From Asterella californica (lineage: Eukaryota; Streptophyta; Marchantiopsida; Marchantiales; Aytoniaceae), in NCBI GenBank assembly GCA_036924285.1, contig JAYKYS010000001.1, forward strand, positions 26,225,501 through 26,289,500: a DNA stretch of 64,000 nt. Reading direction: 5' to 3'. The notes under the pieces were generated by a model, which worked only from the letters and a program-made list of their open reading frames with translations, did no database searches and was not told the DNA's origin. This document shows positions 9,658 through 19,818 of the stretch, in pieces. Position 1 is the stretch's first letter. Each line of letters begins with the position of its first letter. The translations under genes and the position numbers were made by a program.

Positions 9658-11835
9658 TGTAAGCCGGCCTGTCTCTCACCCAGGGGTACCTCAGATGAGT
9701 AGGATTACTAGTGCACCTTAATTACAAAGATTCTATCATACCCATGCTCACTTCACTCAACACTCTGACCCGTATGGTCACATCGGTCCCTCTAATAGCG
9801 TTCCTGCAAACAAGTTCTAACCCCGCTGTCGGAGTGTGATCCGTCTACCTAGGAAAGCGCCGGGCTTCTGGCTGTGGTTGTTTACTCAAGAGGTTGGCTT
9901 TCAGGTCACAACAGGAGCTATAAACACTCACACAGGAGTGTAGGATCCTCTGATATGCTCAAAAAGCGAAATTTAGGTCTCACTGGTAGTAATAGGCTTA
10001 AGCGGTGAACTTTGACACTCAAAGAGAGGAAAACTATGAAGGTTTAGACCTCTAAACTTCCCCTACATGCAAATGAGGTACTACTGAACTCACAGACGAA
10101 GTTTCAACCTGAGATCAAATTCTGACACGGAGATATGAACAGAAAAGTTCTGAATAAGAGAATTATGGCAATTTCTGGTACCTAGACAGCTATTCAGACA
10201 TAGAACAGAGAATTGGCTCGATGAATTTCAAATCTTCTCACAGTATTTGAAGTCTACAGGATGCTGAACATCCCTGTGAAGTTGGGACTCCTGAATGTTT
10301 GTAGAACTCCAGATCTCCTTCTCTAAAGTCGCTGCTCTAGATTAAGAGCTTTTCAGACCCCCTCTGCTTCAGCGGCCGCCCTGAATTACTCAGTTACTCA
10401 AATGATTCGAAACTTTTTGGACAGTCGTAGCCCTCCTGACAGTGAACACAACCTCGAAGTTTTGAAGCAATTTCCTCAAATCTGCTGCGAGTGGCACCGA
10501 AAACCCCAAAATCAACAAAAATGACGCAGTTTTGGCACAATCCGAACTTCAATTGGGCATAACTCCTTGTTTATTGATCCAAATCGAGCAAAAATTTCAC
10601 TGACAGTGCTTGGCACAACGAGCTCTCTCTTCCTGTGCTCTCAGATTTCGAAGATACCTCACCAATTGCTCAAACTCTCCTCTAGAGCTCTGTTTCTAAA
10701 CTTAGAGTTTTACAAAAGACAAAAATGGACCAATGGGAGTTCATAGCTCCACTTGACTGTCCTTTTGTGCCTTAAACTACCTGGTAACTTATCTACACTC
10801 ATAAGCTACCACGTCAAGCCCCCTAGAGTGCCAGCGTAAAACTTAAACTACCTAAAATGACACATAGCCCTGAAAAATAACTTAAATTAGCTAGAAAGCG
10901 TGCATGGGCGACAAGTAAGTACAACCCATGAGCTCAAACCACTATCAGCATGGAAACCCTAAGTTATGTACATTGAACGTCATAGACTAGTAAGAAGTCA
11001 CTTGCACAAGCGCACAAATGCTTGAACAAGATAACTAACATACTATCAGCCTACTAGGACTCAAAATAGTGCTAACACCGTATGCAAAGGTGTCAAACAT
11101 ATACATAAAAGACTAGAAGTAATATGAGCTAACTTCTAGAACTACCAAACCTAAGCGTCGGAGTAGAAGTCAAGCATGTAGCCGCCAAATGGTGCGACAC
11201 CGCCCTCCACATTGCATCACATAGTACTCAAGGACCTCCAAGGTCTCCAATGCTCACTTTACTTATAGACAGGAAAATGAGAGTGTCTTCCACCTTCTCA
11301 ACTCCTCCTTATATACTCTACAACTTCTTACCGTGGTAACTTTCACTAAGTTACGTTACCTCATGGTAAGTGCGCAATCCAAAATAGTAAAACTTCTAAA
11401 GGCTACTAAGCCTTTAAGAATAGCACACACATTACTTGTTCTACTTTACAAAAGTAAGAGATTTCTCCTACTTTAGCTTTTGTAAAGTGTTAACTTTCCA
11501 CCCTATCCAATCGAGAGGCGACAACAAACTAATACGTCTTTTGAGGAGCATCTTTAGATCTTTGTGCATGACTTTTCATCATGCATCCAATCAGTGATGG
11601 TCAACAAAGTTACATACTTTTGAGAAGCATATTTAGAGCTCCGCACTTGTCACATAGTGCCATAGTGAACCCTCTAATAGTTTCCCTAACTTAGTTATAA
11701 CTATCTCCGCTAGTTATGACTAGTTTTGATCATTCTAGATTTAGATCTTCGAACTAGAGTAACCTATAAGATAGTCATACCTAATGAAATTTATATAAGC
11801 ACGCACACAAATAATGGGATACTTGTGGTGTGACA
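9658..11835 (-). repeat. G1a 3' LTR, interrupted by a solo S LTR
   Basis: The LTR runs 9658-9826 and 11200-11835, matching the uninterrupted G1 LTRs at 19819, 31354, 32688 and 50334. The minus-strand polypurine tract (CTGGGGGTAAA) lies just outside at 11836-11846. Confidence 0.9.
9827..11199. mobile_element. Solo LTR of family S (1373 bp)
   Basis: Begins TGTCGGAGTG and ends GGTGCGACA, with 5-bp terminal inversion TGTCG/CGACA. It is flanked by CCGC at 9823-9826 and 11200-11203. The empty site is visible in the sister LTR at 31519-31522 (CCCCGCCCTCC). No protein frame of note is present. The sequence is repeated in inverted orientation at 9420-9657 and 20619-20808. Confidence 0.85.
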
Positions 11836-11848
11836 TTTACCCCCAGAC

Positions 11849-12631
11849 TTAATTTTCACTCCGTCCTCGGAGTGAAGTATCACGTTGATAAAACTTCTTC
11901 AGCTTGTCGTGGTTCACTCGGTCGAAGAACGTACCACTCCTTTCTTGAAGATCATAGGTGTCATTACTCCACACTTTGGAGATGATGAAAGGCCTAAAAT
12001 ATCGACGTAAGAACTTCTTTTGAACTCGCTTGTGCCTAATAGCATCCCATAACATCACCCACTCACCCTTTTGAAATGGCTGTAACTTCGTTTTGTTCTT
12101 CGCCAAGCGCTTGTCATAGCTCTTCTTTTGTTGGAGCTGAGCCATCTCAATGCGTTGAGCTGCGTCGTCTCTATTCTCCTCCATCTCCAACAAGGTTTCT
12201 CTCTGCTCTTTCTCAGCTATTGGACCACCCTTTCTCTTCAATCCAGCTTGCAAGGTCTGAAAGGTGGTTAGGTCGAACTGGATTGATAATTTGGATTCCA
12301 ACCCATACACCATCTTGAAAGATGAATATCCCATAGACGTCTTCAATGTTGTACGATACTCCCATAGCACCGCATGAAGACGCTTGTCCCAATTGTGTTT
12401 GGCCCCTTCCATGTCAGCATCCTTTGCTAACATTTGACACAAGGTAAAGTTTGTCCTCTCTACCAAACCGTTTGAACTAGGTTTATATGATGTAGTAACC
12501 CTCTGAGAAATGGAGAAGTGTGTGCACATAGCAGTAGTCATACCGCTCACAAATTCTCGACCCCTATCAGAAACTAACTCCAAGGGACATCCAAACCGAG
12601 TAGTGATCCGTTCGTACATAAATCTACCCAC
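11849..12631 (-). pseudogene. G1a integrase, truncated
   Basis: A 260-codon frame covers the distal DDE integrase core and C-terminal tail. It holds the second Asp in LVSDRGREFVSG and the Glu in SSNGLVERTNF, then a basic C-terminal region ending KLKKFYQRDTSLRGRSEN, with no chromodomain. Compared with 33501-34788 of G1b, about 460 bp are missing here between RNase H and the integrase. The loss removed the HHCC zinc finger and the first catalytic Asp. The junction near 12665 shows a short shared CCCA, consistent with microhomology-mediated deletion. It cannot encode an active integrase. Confidence 0.85.
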
Positions 12632-12659
12632 CTCAACTTCTCCAATAGTTACAAGAGGT

Positions 12660-13667
12660 CTAGCTTCTAGCCCAAATTTCTTGATATTCTATTGGGATAA
12701 TAGAGTTGCTCATCAAGACCATCAAATCTTCATCAGGAAAGGTGTCATCCACAGGCTCCTCTCCATCCCCATCGTAAGCTCTAGATAGCAAATCTGCATT
12801 CGCGTGTTTCTTTCCTGGTCGATCGCAAATCTCATAATCGTACTCTGACAATAAGAGCTTCCACCTTGTTAATCGTCCTTCGACCATAGGTTTATTGAAG
12901 ATGTACTTCAATGCCTTATGATCTGTAACGATAGTGAACTTGCCTCCTATGAGATAATGTCGAAATTTTCTCAGAGCATAGATCACTGCTAATCCTTCTC
13001 TCTCTGTCACAGAATAATTTCTCTCTGCCTTGACCATTTGCCGACTAGCATATGCAATAGGATGATCTCTACCTTCAACATCATACTGACTTAGAGTACA
13101 TCCTACTGCTATATTTGAAGCATCCGTATATAGAATAAACTGTTTATTCCAATCGGGCTTAACCAAGATCGGAGCTGAAATAAGAGCTTTCTTCAGTTCC
13201 TCAAAGGCGGCTAGAGCTTCTTCATCTCCTAAAATCAACACGTAATCTACTCCCTTCTTCAGATATACAGTCAAAGCATATGCTTTATGTGAGAACAAGA
13301 GTATAAACCTTCGATAATACCCCACCATACCTAAAAACTGTCGTAGCTTAGTGAGAGTACTAGGAAAAGGGAGCTCTAAGATCTTCTGCACCTTCTGTGG
13401 ATCAACGGCAATGCCGTCCTTGGATATGATATGACCCAAGAGTAACCCTTCCTCACATCCAAAAATACATTTCTCCGGATTGAGAGATGCATTTGCTACA
13501 TCTAAACATTCTAAGACCTTCACAAGGTGCTCAAAATGCTTCTCCTTACTCCCGTAAACACAAAAGTCATCTATAAAATCTCTCACAAACTTTCCTAAGA
13601 AAGGTTCGAACACTTTGTTCATAAACCTTTGAAACGTCGCAGGGGCATTACACAGACCAAATGGCAT
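12660..13667 (-). pseudogene. G1a reverse transcriptase (distal part) and RNase H
   Basis: The frame starts at MPFGLCNAPATFQRFMNKVF, passes the RT catalytic motif FIDDFCVYGS, the GHIISKDGI block and LRQFLGMVGYYRRF, and then RNase H with ILYTDASNIAVG, ending in a connection near DLLSRA. RT copies element RNA to DNA and RNase H removes the RNA strand. A stop (TGA, CGTGAGG in place of GTGGGG at about 13688) splits it from the RT N-terminus, a G-to-A-type change against the G1b copy. It also runs into the deletion described for the integrase. Confidence 0.85.
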
Positions 13668-13688
13668 GACTCGAAATGCAAACGTACC

Positions 13689-14184
13689 TCACGGAGTAGT
13701 GAAAGTGGTCAGGTGTTGATGTTCTGGTGCAATTTTGATCTGGTTATATCCGCTATAACCATCTCCAAAGCTGTACCATTCGTTTCCCGCCACTTCTTCC
13801 AAGATCTCGTCGATGAAAGGTAGAGGATAATAATCCTTCTTTGTGACCGCATTGAGCTTCTTGTAATCAACACACACCCTCAATTTGCCATTTTTCTTCT
13901 TTACGATCACAATGGGTGATACCAATTCAGAATGCTCCACCTCGTAAATGAACCCAGCAGTGTGCAGCTTCTCGATCTCTTCTTTCACCAGATCCGCAAC
14001 TGGAGGACTCACTCTTCGTTGCTTCTGCCGCACCGGTTTGACTTCCTTCTCTAACTCGATATGGTGTTGCTCCAGTGTGACCTCCCTCAGATCCTTGTAA
14101 CTAAATGCAAATACATGAATGTATTTGCGAAAGATCTCTTCGAAACAACTCTTTTCCTCTTTAGTAACCTTCGATCCATAACGC
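13689..14184 (-). pseudogene. G1a reverse transcriptase, N-terminal part
   Basis: Covers the RT fingers and palm start: VSPIVIVKKKNGKLRVCVDY, then YPLPFIDEILEEVAGNEWYS and GYSGYNQIKIAPEHQHLTTF. The open frame begins at 14033, and homology to G1b continues to 14184, where the solo G2 LTR interrupts the gene. The coding sequence resumes at 16590. In the intact order this joins to the protease region at 16902-17984. Confidence 0.85.
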
Positions 14185-14398
14185 TGTCGTGTTGTGGTTC
14201 GGCTCTTGTGTGAAATTCCTGTGTAACCTATGTTGTGTTTCTTTTCCGTGTTTCGTGAACCGTATCGCGTAACTCGTCGAACGGTGTGATGAGTGCCACG
14301 TTTGTGATTATCTGTTTAAGTGATCGCACGGTAGAAGAACGTGCTAAGTCATCGATCTGTGCGCGTTCACTTTAGTGGTCCTTGTCGCCGCATTTGTG

Positions 14399-14405
14399 TA
14401 TAAAA
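14399..14405 (+). promoter_or_regulatory. TATA box of G2 LTR
   Basis: GTATAAAATGG, about 215 bp into the LTR and about 100 bp before leader ORF-a. It is conserved in the other G2 LTRs (minus strand at 45950-45956) and, altered, near 8925. It implies a U3 of only about 240 bp and a very long R-U5 region, so both leader ORFs should be on the transcript. A three-codon upstream frame (ATG at 14473) precedes ORF-a. Confidence 0.65.
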
Positions 14406-14506
14406 TGGTGGGTCGAAGGTTCATACGGCATTCTCTCTCAGCGGGTGATTCGTAAGGGTTCTCGGTGATCTGCATGGAGGAGTGAGGAACTACAGGAGTG
14501 GTGGTT

Positions 14507-14722
14507 ATGGACGGAGGTGTGTTACCGGCTCCGGATCTTCCTTTCCCGAATCCGTTTCACATCAAGCTTCATTGCATCCACCGCGATCACTTTCGACAGT
14601 GGTTAGTTGCGTACTTTGGTGATGAGTTCATGGGGAGGGTGATGGAGTTACAGCTTCCGGTGATCCTTCCAATCGTAACATACGGAGAGACTTGGGATAT
14701 GACGGTGTACATTTTGTTGTGA
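14507..14722 (+). CDS. Leader ORF-a in G2 solo LTR (71 aa, unknown function)
   Basis: Seventy-one codons from ATG 14507 (MDGGVLPAPDLPFPNPFHIK) to TGA. The second half carries WLVAYFGDEFMGRVM and PVILPIVTYGETWDMTVYIL. Copies in three other lineages (9032-9247, 52787-53002, 55639-55854) keep exactly 216 nt and the same motifs despite strong nucleotide divergence. The pattern suggests a small beta-rich domain. No signal peptide or known fold is recognised. It is the first sizeable ORF after the TATA box and is followed after six bases by ORF-b. The GTG codons just upstream (14498) extend the frame but are not needed. Coding is inferred from conservation, not demonstrated. Confidence 0.6.
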   Translation: MDGGVLPAPDLPFPNPFHIKLHCIHRDHFRQWLVAYFGDEFMGRVMELQLPVILPIVTYGETWDMTVYILL

Positions 14723-14728
14723 GGAACA

Positions 14729-14932
14729 ATGGATCTCAACTATCCATCGAACGTTCCTTTCAATCTTTGGGTCGATGTCCGGTGCCATTGCAGACCGAAG
14801 ATCAATCATGGGGCTTGGATCGTGAGAAACTTCGGGCAAGAATATTACAATCGAGTGATAGCTTCACCGTTTCCTTTTGTCATACCTTTTATTGTAGAAC
14901 GTTTCCAAGTTGTAATATTGACGTTGTATTAG
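14729..14932 (+). CDS. Leader ORF-b in G2 solo LTR (67 aa, unknown function)
   Basis: Starts six bases after the ORF-a stop (MDLNYPSNVPFNLWVDVRCH) and ends ...VVILTLY. Its core WIVRNFGQEYYNRVI plus PFVIPFI aligns without gaps to WLVAYFGDEFMGRVM plus PVILPIV of ORF-a, so the two look like tandem-duplicated paralogues. Homologues at 52565-52780 and 55430-55633 keep the same start context and end. The short intercistronic gap (5-10 nt in all lineages) suggests reinitiation after ORF-a, which is an inference. Confidence 0.6.
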   Translation: MDLNYPSNVPFNLWVDVRCHCRPKINHGAWIVRNFGQEYYNRVIASPFPFVIPFIVERFQVVILTLY

Positions 14933-16589
14933 TCTGCGGCTCACTGGTTTCATTCTGGTTGAGCGCTTCTGTGTAGTTACGGACCGCGAAGAATCCATCG
15001 ACATATCTGAAGGATTTTGTGAAGTCTTAGAGTGTTGTTGATGTCTTGTGTCTCCTTGGAGAGTAAAAATTCGTTCTAAGGGAAAAGTTAAGAAGAGAAA
15101 AGACAAAAAGTAAAGTTCTTTTTGCTCTTATTGGTCCACTTTTGGACCAATGGTGTTCTAGCTGATCCTCGCGACGTTTCTGTGGTTTCTGGAGGCTTCA
15201 GAGGGCCATTCGCGAAACGGAGGGGATGGTTGGAGAGCTCTCGACCGGGGCTACAATCTGGGCTGAAGAATCGATCGATTTGATGAAAGTATGAGCGCGT
15301 TATGATCGATTGAGTGGAGGGGGGTGAAATTTGTACCTACTGCTACGTTTCTGGTTGTTCCGAGAGACTCGCGAGGAGTTTTGAGGAGCTGTCTGTTGGG
15401 TTGGAGAGCTGACAACGTGCTGGTCGTTTTGATATCAATTTCATCAGTTTCTTGATCGATTTGGATTCTGAACCGACCGATTGAAGTTGAGAAGTGCAGA
15501 TGGGATAAGGCGGGACAGCGAACTGTGATAGCCATGGATAGTTTGCTATTGCTTAAGATCTGAGTCGAATTTCTGAGTGAAACTTTCCAGGATTGAAGAA
15601 TGTCTTATCAGTAAGATACTTGGGAAGTTTCACCTCAAATGGTCGAGTAGTTTGTTCAGAATCTTGGATCAAATGTACCTGGGTCTGTAAAGCTCTGAAG
15701 TTAGCACAGATTACGGTTTGATCCATATCTGAGAATTGGTTTGAGATTTCGACCTGAAAATTGTTCAGGGTAGGAGTGAAGGGTCCAATCAAGCTTCCTG
15801 TGAAGTTTGATCATCATTGGTCGAGTGGTTTGGAAGGACTGAGGTCTCAAAGTTCGAAAATACTTCTGTTATTAGCTATTTCGGGTTTTTCGATATCATC
15901 TATGATCATTTTGGTCATTTTCGATCAATTTGGAGAGGAGTTTGTTGCTGAAACTTCCATGCCTGCATGCAATTCGACATTGGAGGGTATGGGGCTGATT
16001 TCAGCTCTTGGTGATGAAGGAGAACGGAGTCGCCATGAGTCTTAAGCCGCTGTTTGGGTTCTCGGAGCTGCCAGGTACTACCGCCGTTGGTGCTATATTG
16101 AGATCTGAATAGTGTTTTGGAGTATGCATGCTTTACCTTGCTGGAATGCTTGGTAGACCAGGGTGTACAACAAGTTGTATCGATACTCTATCAAGTTGAT
16201 TGAGTGATCTTATAGCGTCTTCTGGTTGTACTATGAAGTTGTGATAGTTGGATTGATGGGCAGTTAGCGTCGCTGGAGAGCTATTCAGAAGTCAGGCTTC
16301 CAGTGATATAGAGGAATAACTTCAGTTAGATAATACAGATCTGAGTATTTTTAGTTAGAATACAAAAGATCTGTTTGTAACACAAGTTTATGCAACCTAT
16401 ACGTAACCTTGGATCGTAGCAAGCTTTAAACTTGAGACGAGCGGATACAAGGTCACTCAGGCTAGAAGAGTAGATAGTGAAACATTTGAGTGGAAACATC
16501 CAGATCTAGATCCAACCTTGTCAATCCACATACCTCTGCACAGCCATATACCCCGTGTATTCCTAGACAGAAAAACACGTTATACGATA

Positions 16590-16957
16590 ACGTAAGGTGA
16601 CAATTCTTCTCTCCACCTCCTCGGGAGTCAATGGTTCTTTGTCTTGATCTCTTTGCACTTCCGGAGAAGGGAAAAGATCCACATTCACAACCACATTTCG
16701 TTCTTCTCTCTCCTCTTCTGACGATGTATTTTCAGATTCTGAATCTGAAGAATTGGTACCTACATCAGAAGTAGTATCGACAACTTTTGACTCCCAGTAG
16801 TCCGATGTGGGTCGATCCGATTCCGACGTCCCAACTTGATCTCCAAGCAATGGAACTTTGATCCGGTGGTGATTCGATCCGATGCGTAGATAACCTTTGT
16901 GTCAGTTATCCATTGCATGTACTGCTCGAAGCCAAGGTCTTCCGAGTAACATTTCAT
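16590..16957 (-). pseudogene. G1a protease-RT linker, frameshifted
   Basis: Two overlapping frames (16563-16850 and 16760-16957) together match the G1b segment of about residues 95-230 of its 564-codon frame: an acidic Ser/Glu-rich linker (SDSESENTSSEEERE) leading to the start of RT. The frame changes near 16850, and another stop follows the protease at about 16902. The right part beyond 16590 was cut by the solo G2 LTR. Confidence 0.75.
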
Positions 16958-17984
16958 AACTTGACTCTTTCAAGATTTGAAATGTCATGTTTACTTGCAC
17001 TCCCATTACTGACACACAAACTCTCTCCAACACTCCCAATGGTCTAACTCGCTGTCTGTTAGCCATGCCCACCGTGATACTAGAAGGACGAGTTGGTACT
17101 AGATCCAACTTCCTCATGAGTCGTTCTGAGATGGCATTTACTGCCGATCCTCCATCGACAAGAACATCTGAGACATCTCTCCTATTGATACGAGCCTCTA
17201 CTTTTGATGCCTTGTTGCACACCTCTCCTTCACTAGCATCTAAAGCACTCACATCGATAGTAGAAGGATTTACCTTCTTCTTCTGACCTCGTCGGGAGCT
17301 TAGACCGCTACGAAGTTCTTTCCTCACCGAAGGATTCAGAGCAATCAACTGTCCCACAGTAATGTTTGCTCGTTGCTTACCCACGTCTTCCACCACATTG
17401 TATTTTGATTGCTCCATCGAAATTGTGAAATCAGTATTTCCCAATTTCTTCCGCCGTTCTTTGGTTTTTGAAGAAGATTTGCTACTCCGAGTATTTTGAC
17501 TTGGAGAATCTTCCATCACGATTGGTTCTCCTTCGTCGAAATGCGTCCTCATCCTCTTCCTCTCTTGAGCCAACAGCTCTACAGATTGAAAACCTTCTCG
17601 TACATCTCGTGGTTCCAAGATGTCAATGCATGCTACACCCTTGTCCTTGCTTTGTGAAGTTGAAGCTCCATCCGCCGTTCCACCATTACGACTTGGACAA
17701 TTACGTTGGAAATGTGATCCTCCACACGTAAAACATCCTTGGTTCGTGTAGTTACTTGGTGATTCTTGCGGTGGTCCACCTCTAGACTGATAGTTCCCAT
17801 AACCTCGTGAGCCTCCTCCAACATTTGGATTACGGTGTTGCAACAAATTCACCATATTGATCTTCAAATCTGCCAGAGACTCTGTCAAACTTTTCAACTC
17901 ATCACGAAAGTCGGGAGTAACAGATCTAGATGGTACAGTGACTGTAACCGCACTCGTAGGAGCTACCAGAGTCAGATTCTGCAA
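16902..17984 (-). pseudogene. G1a gag C-terminus (zinc knuckle) and protease
   Basis: Contains a CCHC zinc knuckle CFTCGGSHFQRNC (nucleocapsid), then a long Ser/Lys-rich linker, then a retropepsin-like domain with VDGGSAVNAISERLMRKLDL as active-site region and MLLGRPWL as the distal motif. The catalytic triplet is D-G-G, where D-S-G or D-T-G is usual; the G1b copy has the same triplet, so it is a family trait. The frame ends early after the protease (MDN then stop) compared with G1b, which runs on into RT. Confidence 0.85.
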
Positions 17985-17996
17985 TCGAACAGTCGC

Positions 17997-18635
17997 CTAT
18001 CGAACAGTTGGAACACTCGCAGGCGTCAGAGTTGGCATGATCGGCCCTTGCACATCTCCACATGCTGCCCCAACAGTCATTGGTTGCAAGTCGTCTCCAT
18101 CCAGACTCTCTTCCATCCTGGTTGCGATCTTCACTGCATCAGCCTTCGAAGTTGGTCTCTCATACCGCACTTGCGTTCGAATCTCCGGCCTCAATCCTCC
18201 AATAAAATTCTTTGTGAGCATTGCTCCAATGCCCACCATTGTTGGTTCTACTACATCTCCACTCTTTCGTAAAACCACCCGAAACTTCTGTTCTAATTTC
18301 TCCACCCTCTCGACGTAAGTCCTTACTTTCTCTTTCTCTCCTTGTTTGAGGTAAGTTACCTCTACTATTAACTTCTCGTAACTTTCATCAGGAAGAAAAG
18401 TTTCAATTAAGGCCTCCGTCAATACTTCCCAAGTATCAACTGGAGTCCGCACTACGCTTCTCTTCTTCCTATCCTCATACCATGTCAATGCAGAATTCTC
18501 AAGAAATTCAGGTATCAACTCTACCCACTCGCTCTTCTTTCGATCTCCATTGCCAATGCATGCTCGTTTGAAGTCCCTCACAAATCCTTCCACGTCTTCT
18601 CCATCCTTTTCGTAAAACACCAGAAGTTTCTCCAT
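17997..18635 (-). pseudogene. G1a gag (capsid region)
   Basis: A 212-codon frame with a retrotransposon gag capsid pattern: FYEKDGEDVEGFVRDFKRAC, NSALTWYEDRKK, and YLKQGEKEKVRTYVERVEKL, then GGLRPEIRTQVRYERP. Gag proteins form the particle around element RNA. The frame ends at a stop just before the zinc-knuckle segment. G1b also has a stop at this place, so either the break is old or readthrough or frameshifting was used. G1a keeps an intact junction (FIGGLRPE) where G1b has lost one base. Confidence 0.8.
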
Positions 18636-18770
18636 TCTTCTCTTCTTTTCATCTTCTTACTCAAGGTACTGCTTGCAGATGTGAAGATCGCACTTCACCG
18701 CAATCCACAATTTCCCCGTTGAGCTCTCTCCTCTCCAAAGGTTGGAATAAGTTTGACCCTCATGGTCATC

Positions 18771-19235
18771 TTATCTCTCGTGTGATAGACTATCTCCATC
18801 CTCGCTAGAGGTCTTCACTCGTTCCGTTTCTACACTCAACCTTCTCTCAAGACCTTCGGCTATAGTTTCTAGCAAAGCAACCACTGCGCTACACTCGTGC
18901 TCAACTGGAATCTCGTCCACTCCACATCTAAGACAAAAGGTTGTAGGGTCAATGACGCCTTGTCTAGGGGAAGAGGGACCTATGTGTAAGCTTAAGTCGA
19001 CCAACCCTCTTCGCTCACACAAAAGTCTATTCTTCGTAGGACACTTGCTCACTTTATGTCCTTCTTCTCCACACAAAAAGCACCTCGAGTTCTTCTCCTG
19101 GTTCTTACGACTACTCTCTGCTTCTTCCTCAAATTCTAGTCAAAATTCTCCTTTCGTCAGATCAGCGATAACTATCACCGCATAGCCTTGAGGGATCTTG
19201 CTCAACCTCAATTTCCACTCTTGCTGTCCTTCCAT
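18771..19235 (-). pseudogene. G1a ORF1: zinc-knuckle protein upstream of gag, nonsense mutant
   Basis: Homologous over 155 codons to the intact ORF1 of G1b (49279-49743). Codon 32 is TGA (19140-19142), where G1b has CGA (Arg), a single C-to-T change. Downstream the frame keeps CFLCGEEGHKVSKC-type knuckle residues (here MCGEEGHKVSKCPTKN after the visible restart) and a C-terminal Cys pair. Confidence 0.75.
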
Positions 19236-19796
19236 GACGATGATCCGTCATACATCTCTCTCGCTCTATAGTTTGTTTGACATTTTTTTATCACTCGACT
19301 ATCTTCTCGCTTAGCAATCTCTCACATTACTAAGTAGAAGCTTGTCAACCCTGAGCCTCAGAGATCGAACATAACCCTCTCAAGAATTCTGAAATTCTTT
19401 CACTCTTTTACTTCAGCAAGCGATATAACAGATTTGACCCCCCTTCTCTTCGAATGCCATAACTCCAGTTCTACTCGATCAATTCACGCATGATTTGGGT
19501 GCCTAGATAGCTTATCTTGCAAGCTATCAGCATGGATTTCAAGGTCTAACTCTAAAAACTGAAAATATGAAAATGACTGTAAACTCCTTCCCGAGAGCTC
19601 ACTATTTGATACCGAAAAACCTCCTTAACTTCCGGAAGACATAACTCTCTCCTCACAATTGATCTCTCGGAGATATCAAGCTTATTGGAAAGCTTATCTT
19701 GCCCTCTATAACATGGTGTATGTACAAAGATTCTGAACTCATGCTCAAAAACAAACATGAACTGTACTAACGACTAAATACGAATCTTTGTATCGA

Positions 19797-19815
19797 GGTC
19801 CCGGCAACGGAACCA
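19797..19815 (-). other. G1a primer-binding site
   Basis: Minus strand TGGTTCCGTTGCCGGGACC, three bases inside the 5' LTR end. It resembles the tRNA-Asp-type site (TGGCGCCGTTGCC) common in plant Gypsy elements, with two changes in the acceptor part. Confidence 0.75.
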
Positions 19816-19818
19816 AAA

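Larger units (their letters stand above)
14185..16589 (+). mobile_element. Solo G2 LTR inserted in G1a (2405 bp)
   Basis: Begins TGTCGTGTTGTGGTTCGG and ends CACGTTATACGATA, the same termini as the two LTRs of the complete G2 element. It is flanked by ACGC (14181-14184) and ACGT (16590-16593). The unoccupied site in G1b at 47112-47115 reads ACGT, so ACGC is probably a later change. It is close to but distinguishable from the 35360 and 43767 copies. It lies opposite to the coding direction of G1a and carries its own TATA box and two leader ORFs. Confidence 0.9.

Noticed and set aside
9872..11340. Repeated 83-100-codon frames in G1 LTRs (for example 19872-20123, 32741-32992, 50387-50638)
   Set aside because: They are plus-strand frames antisense to the element inside LTRs, without motifs and explained by LTR repetition.
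14185..16589. DNA transposon (short inverted ends TGTCGTGT/ATACGATA, 4-bp TSD)
   Set aside because: The same sequence flanks a gag-pol region on both sides at 35360-46170, so it is an LTR.
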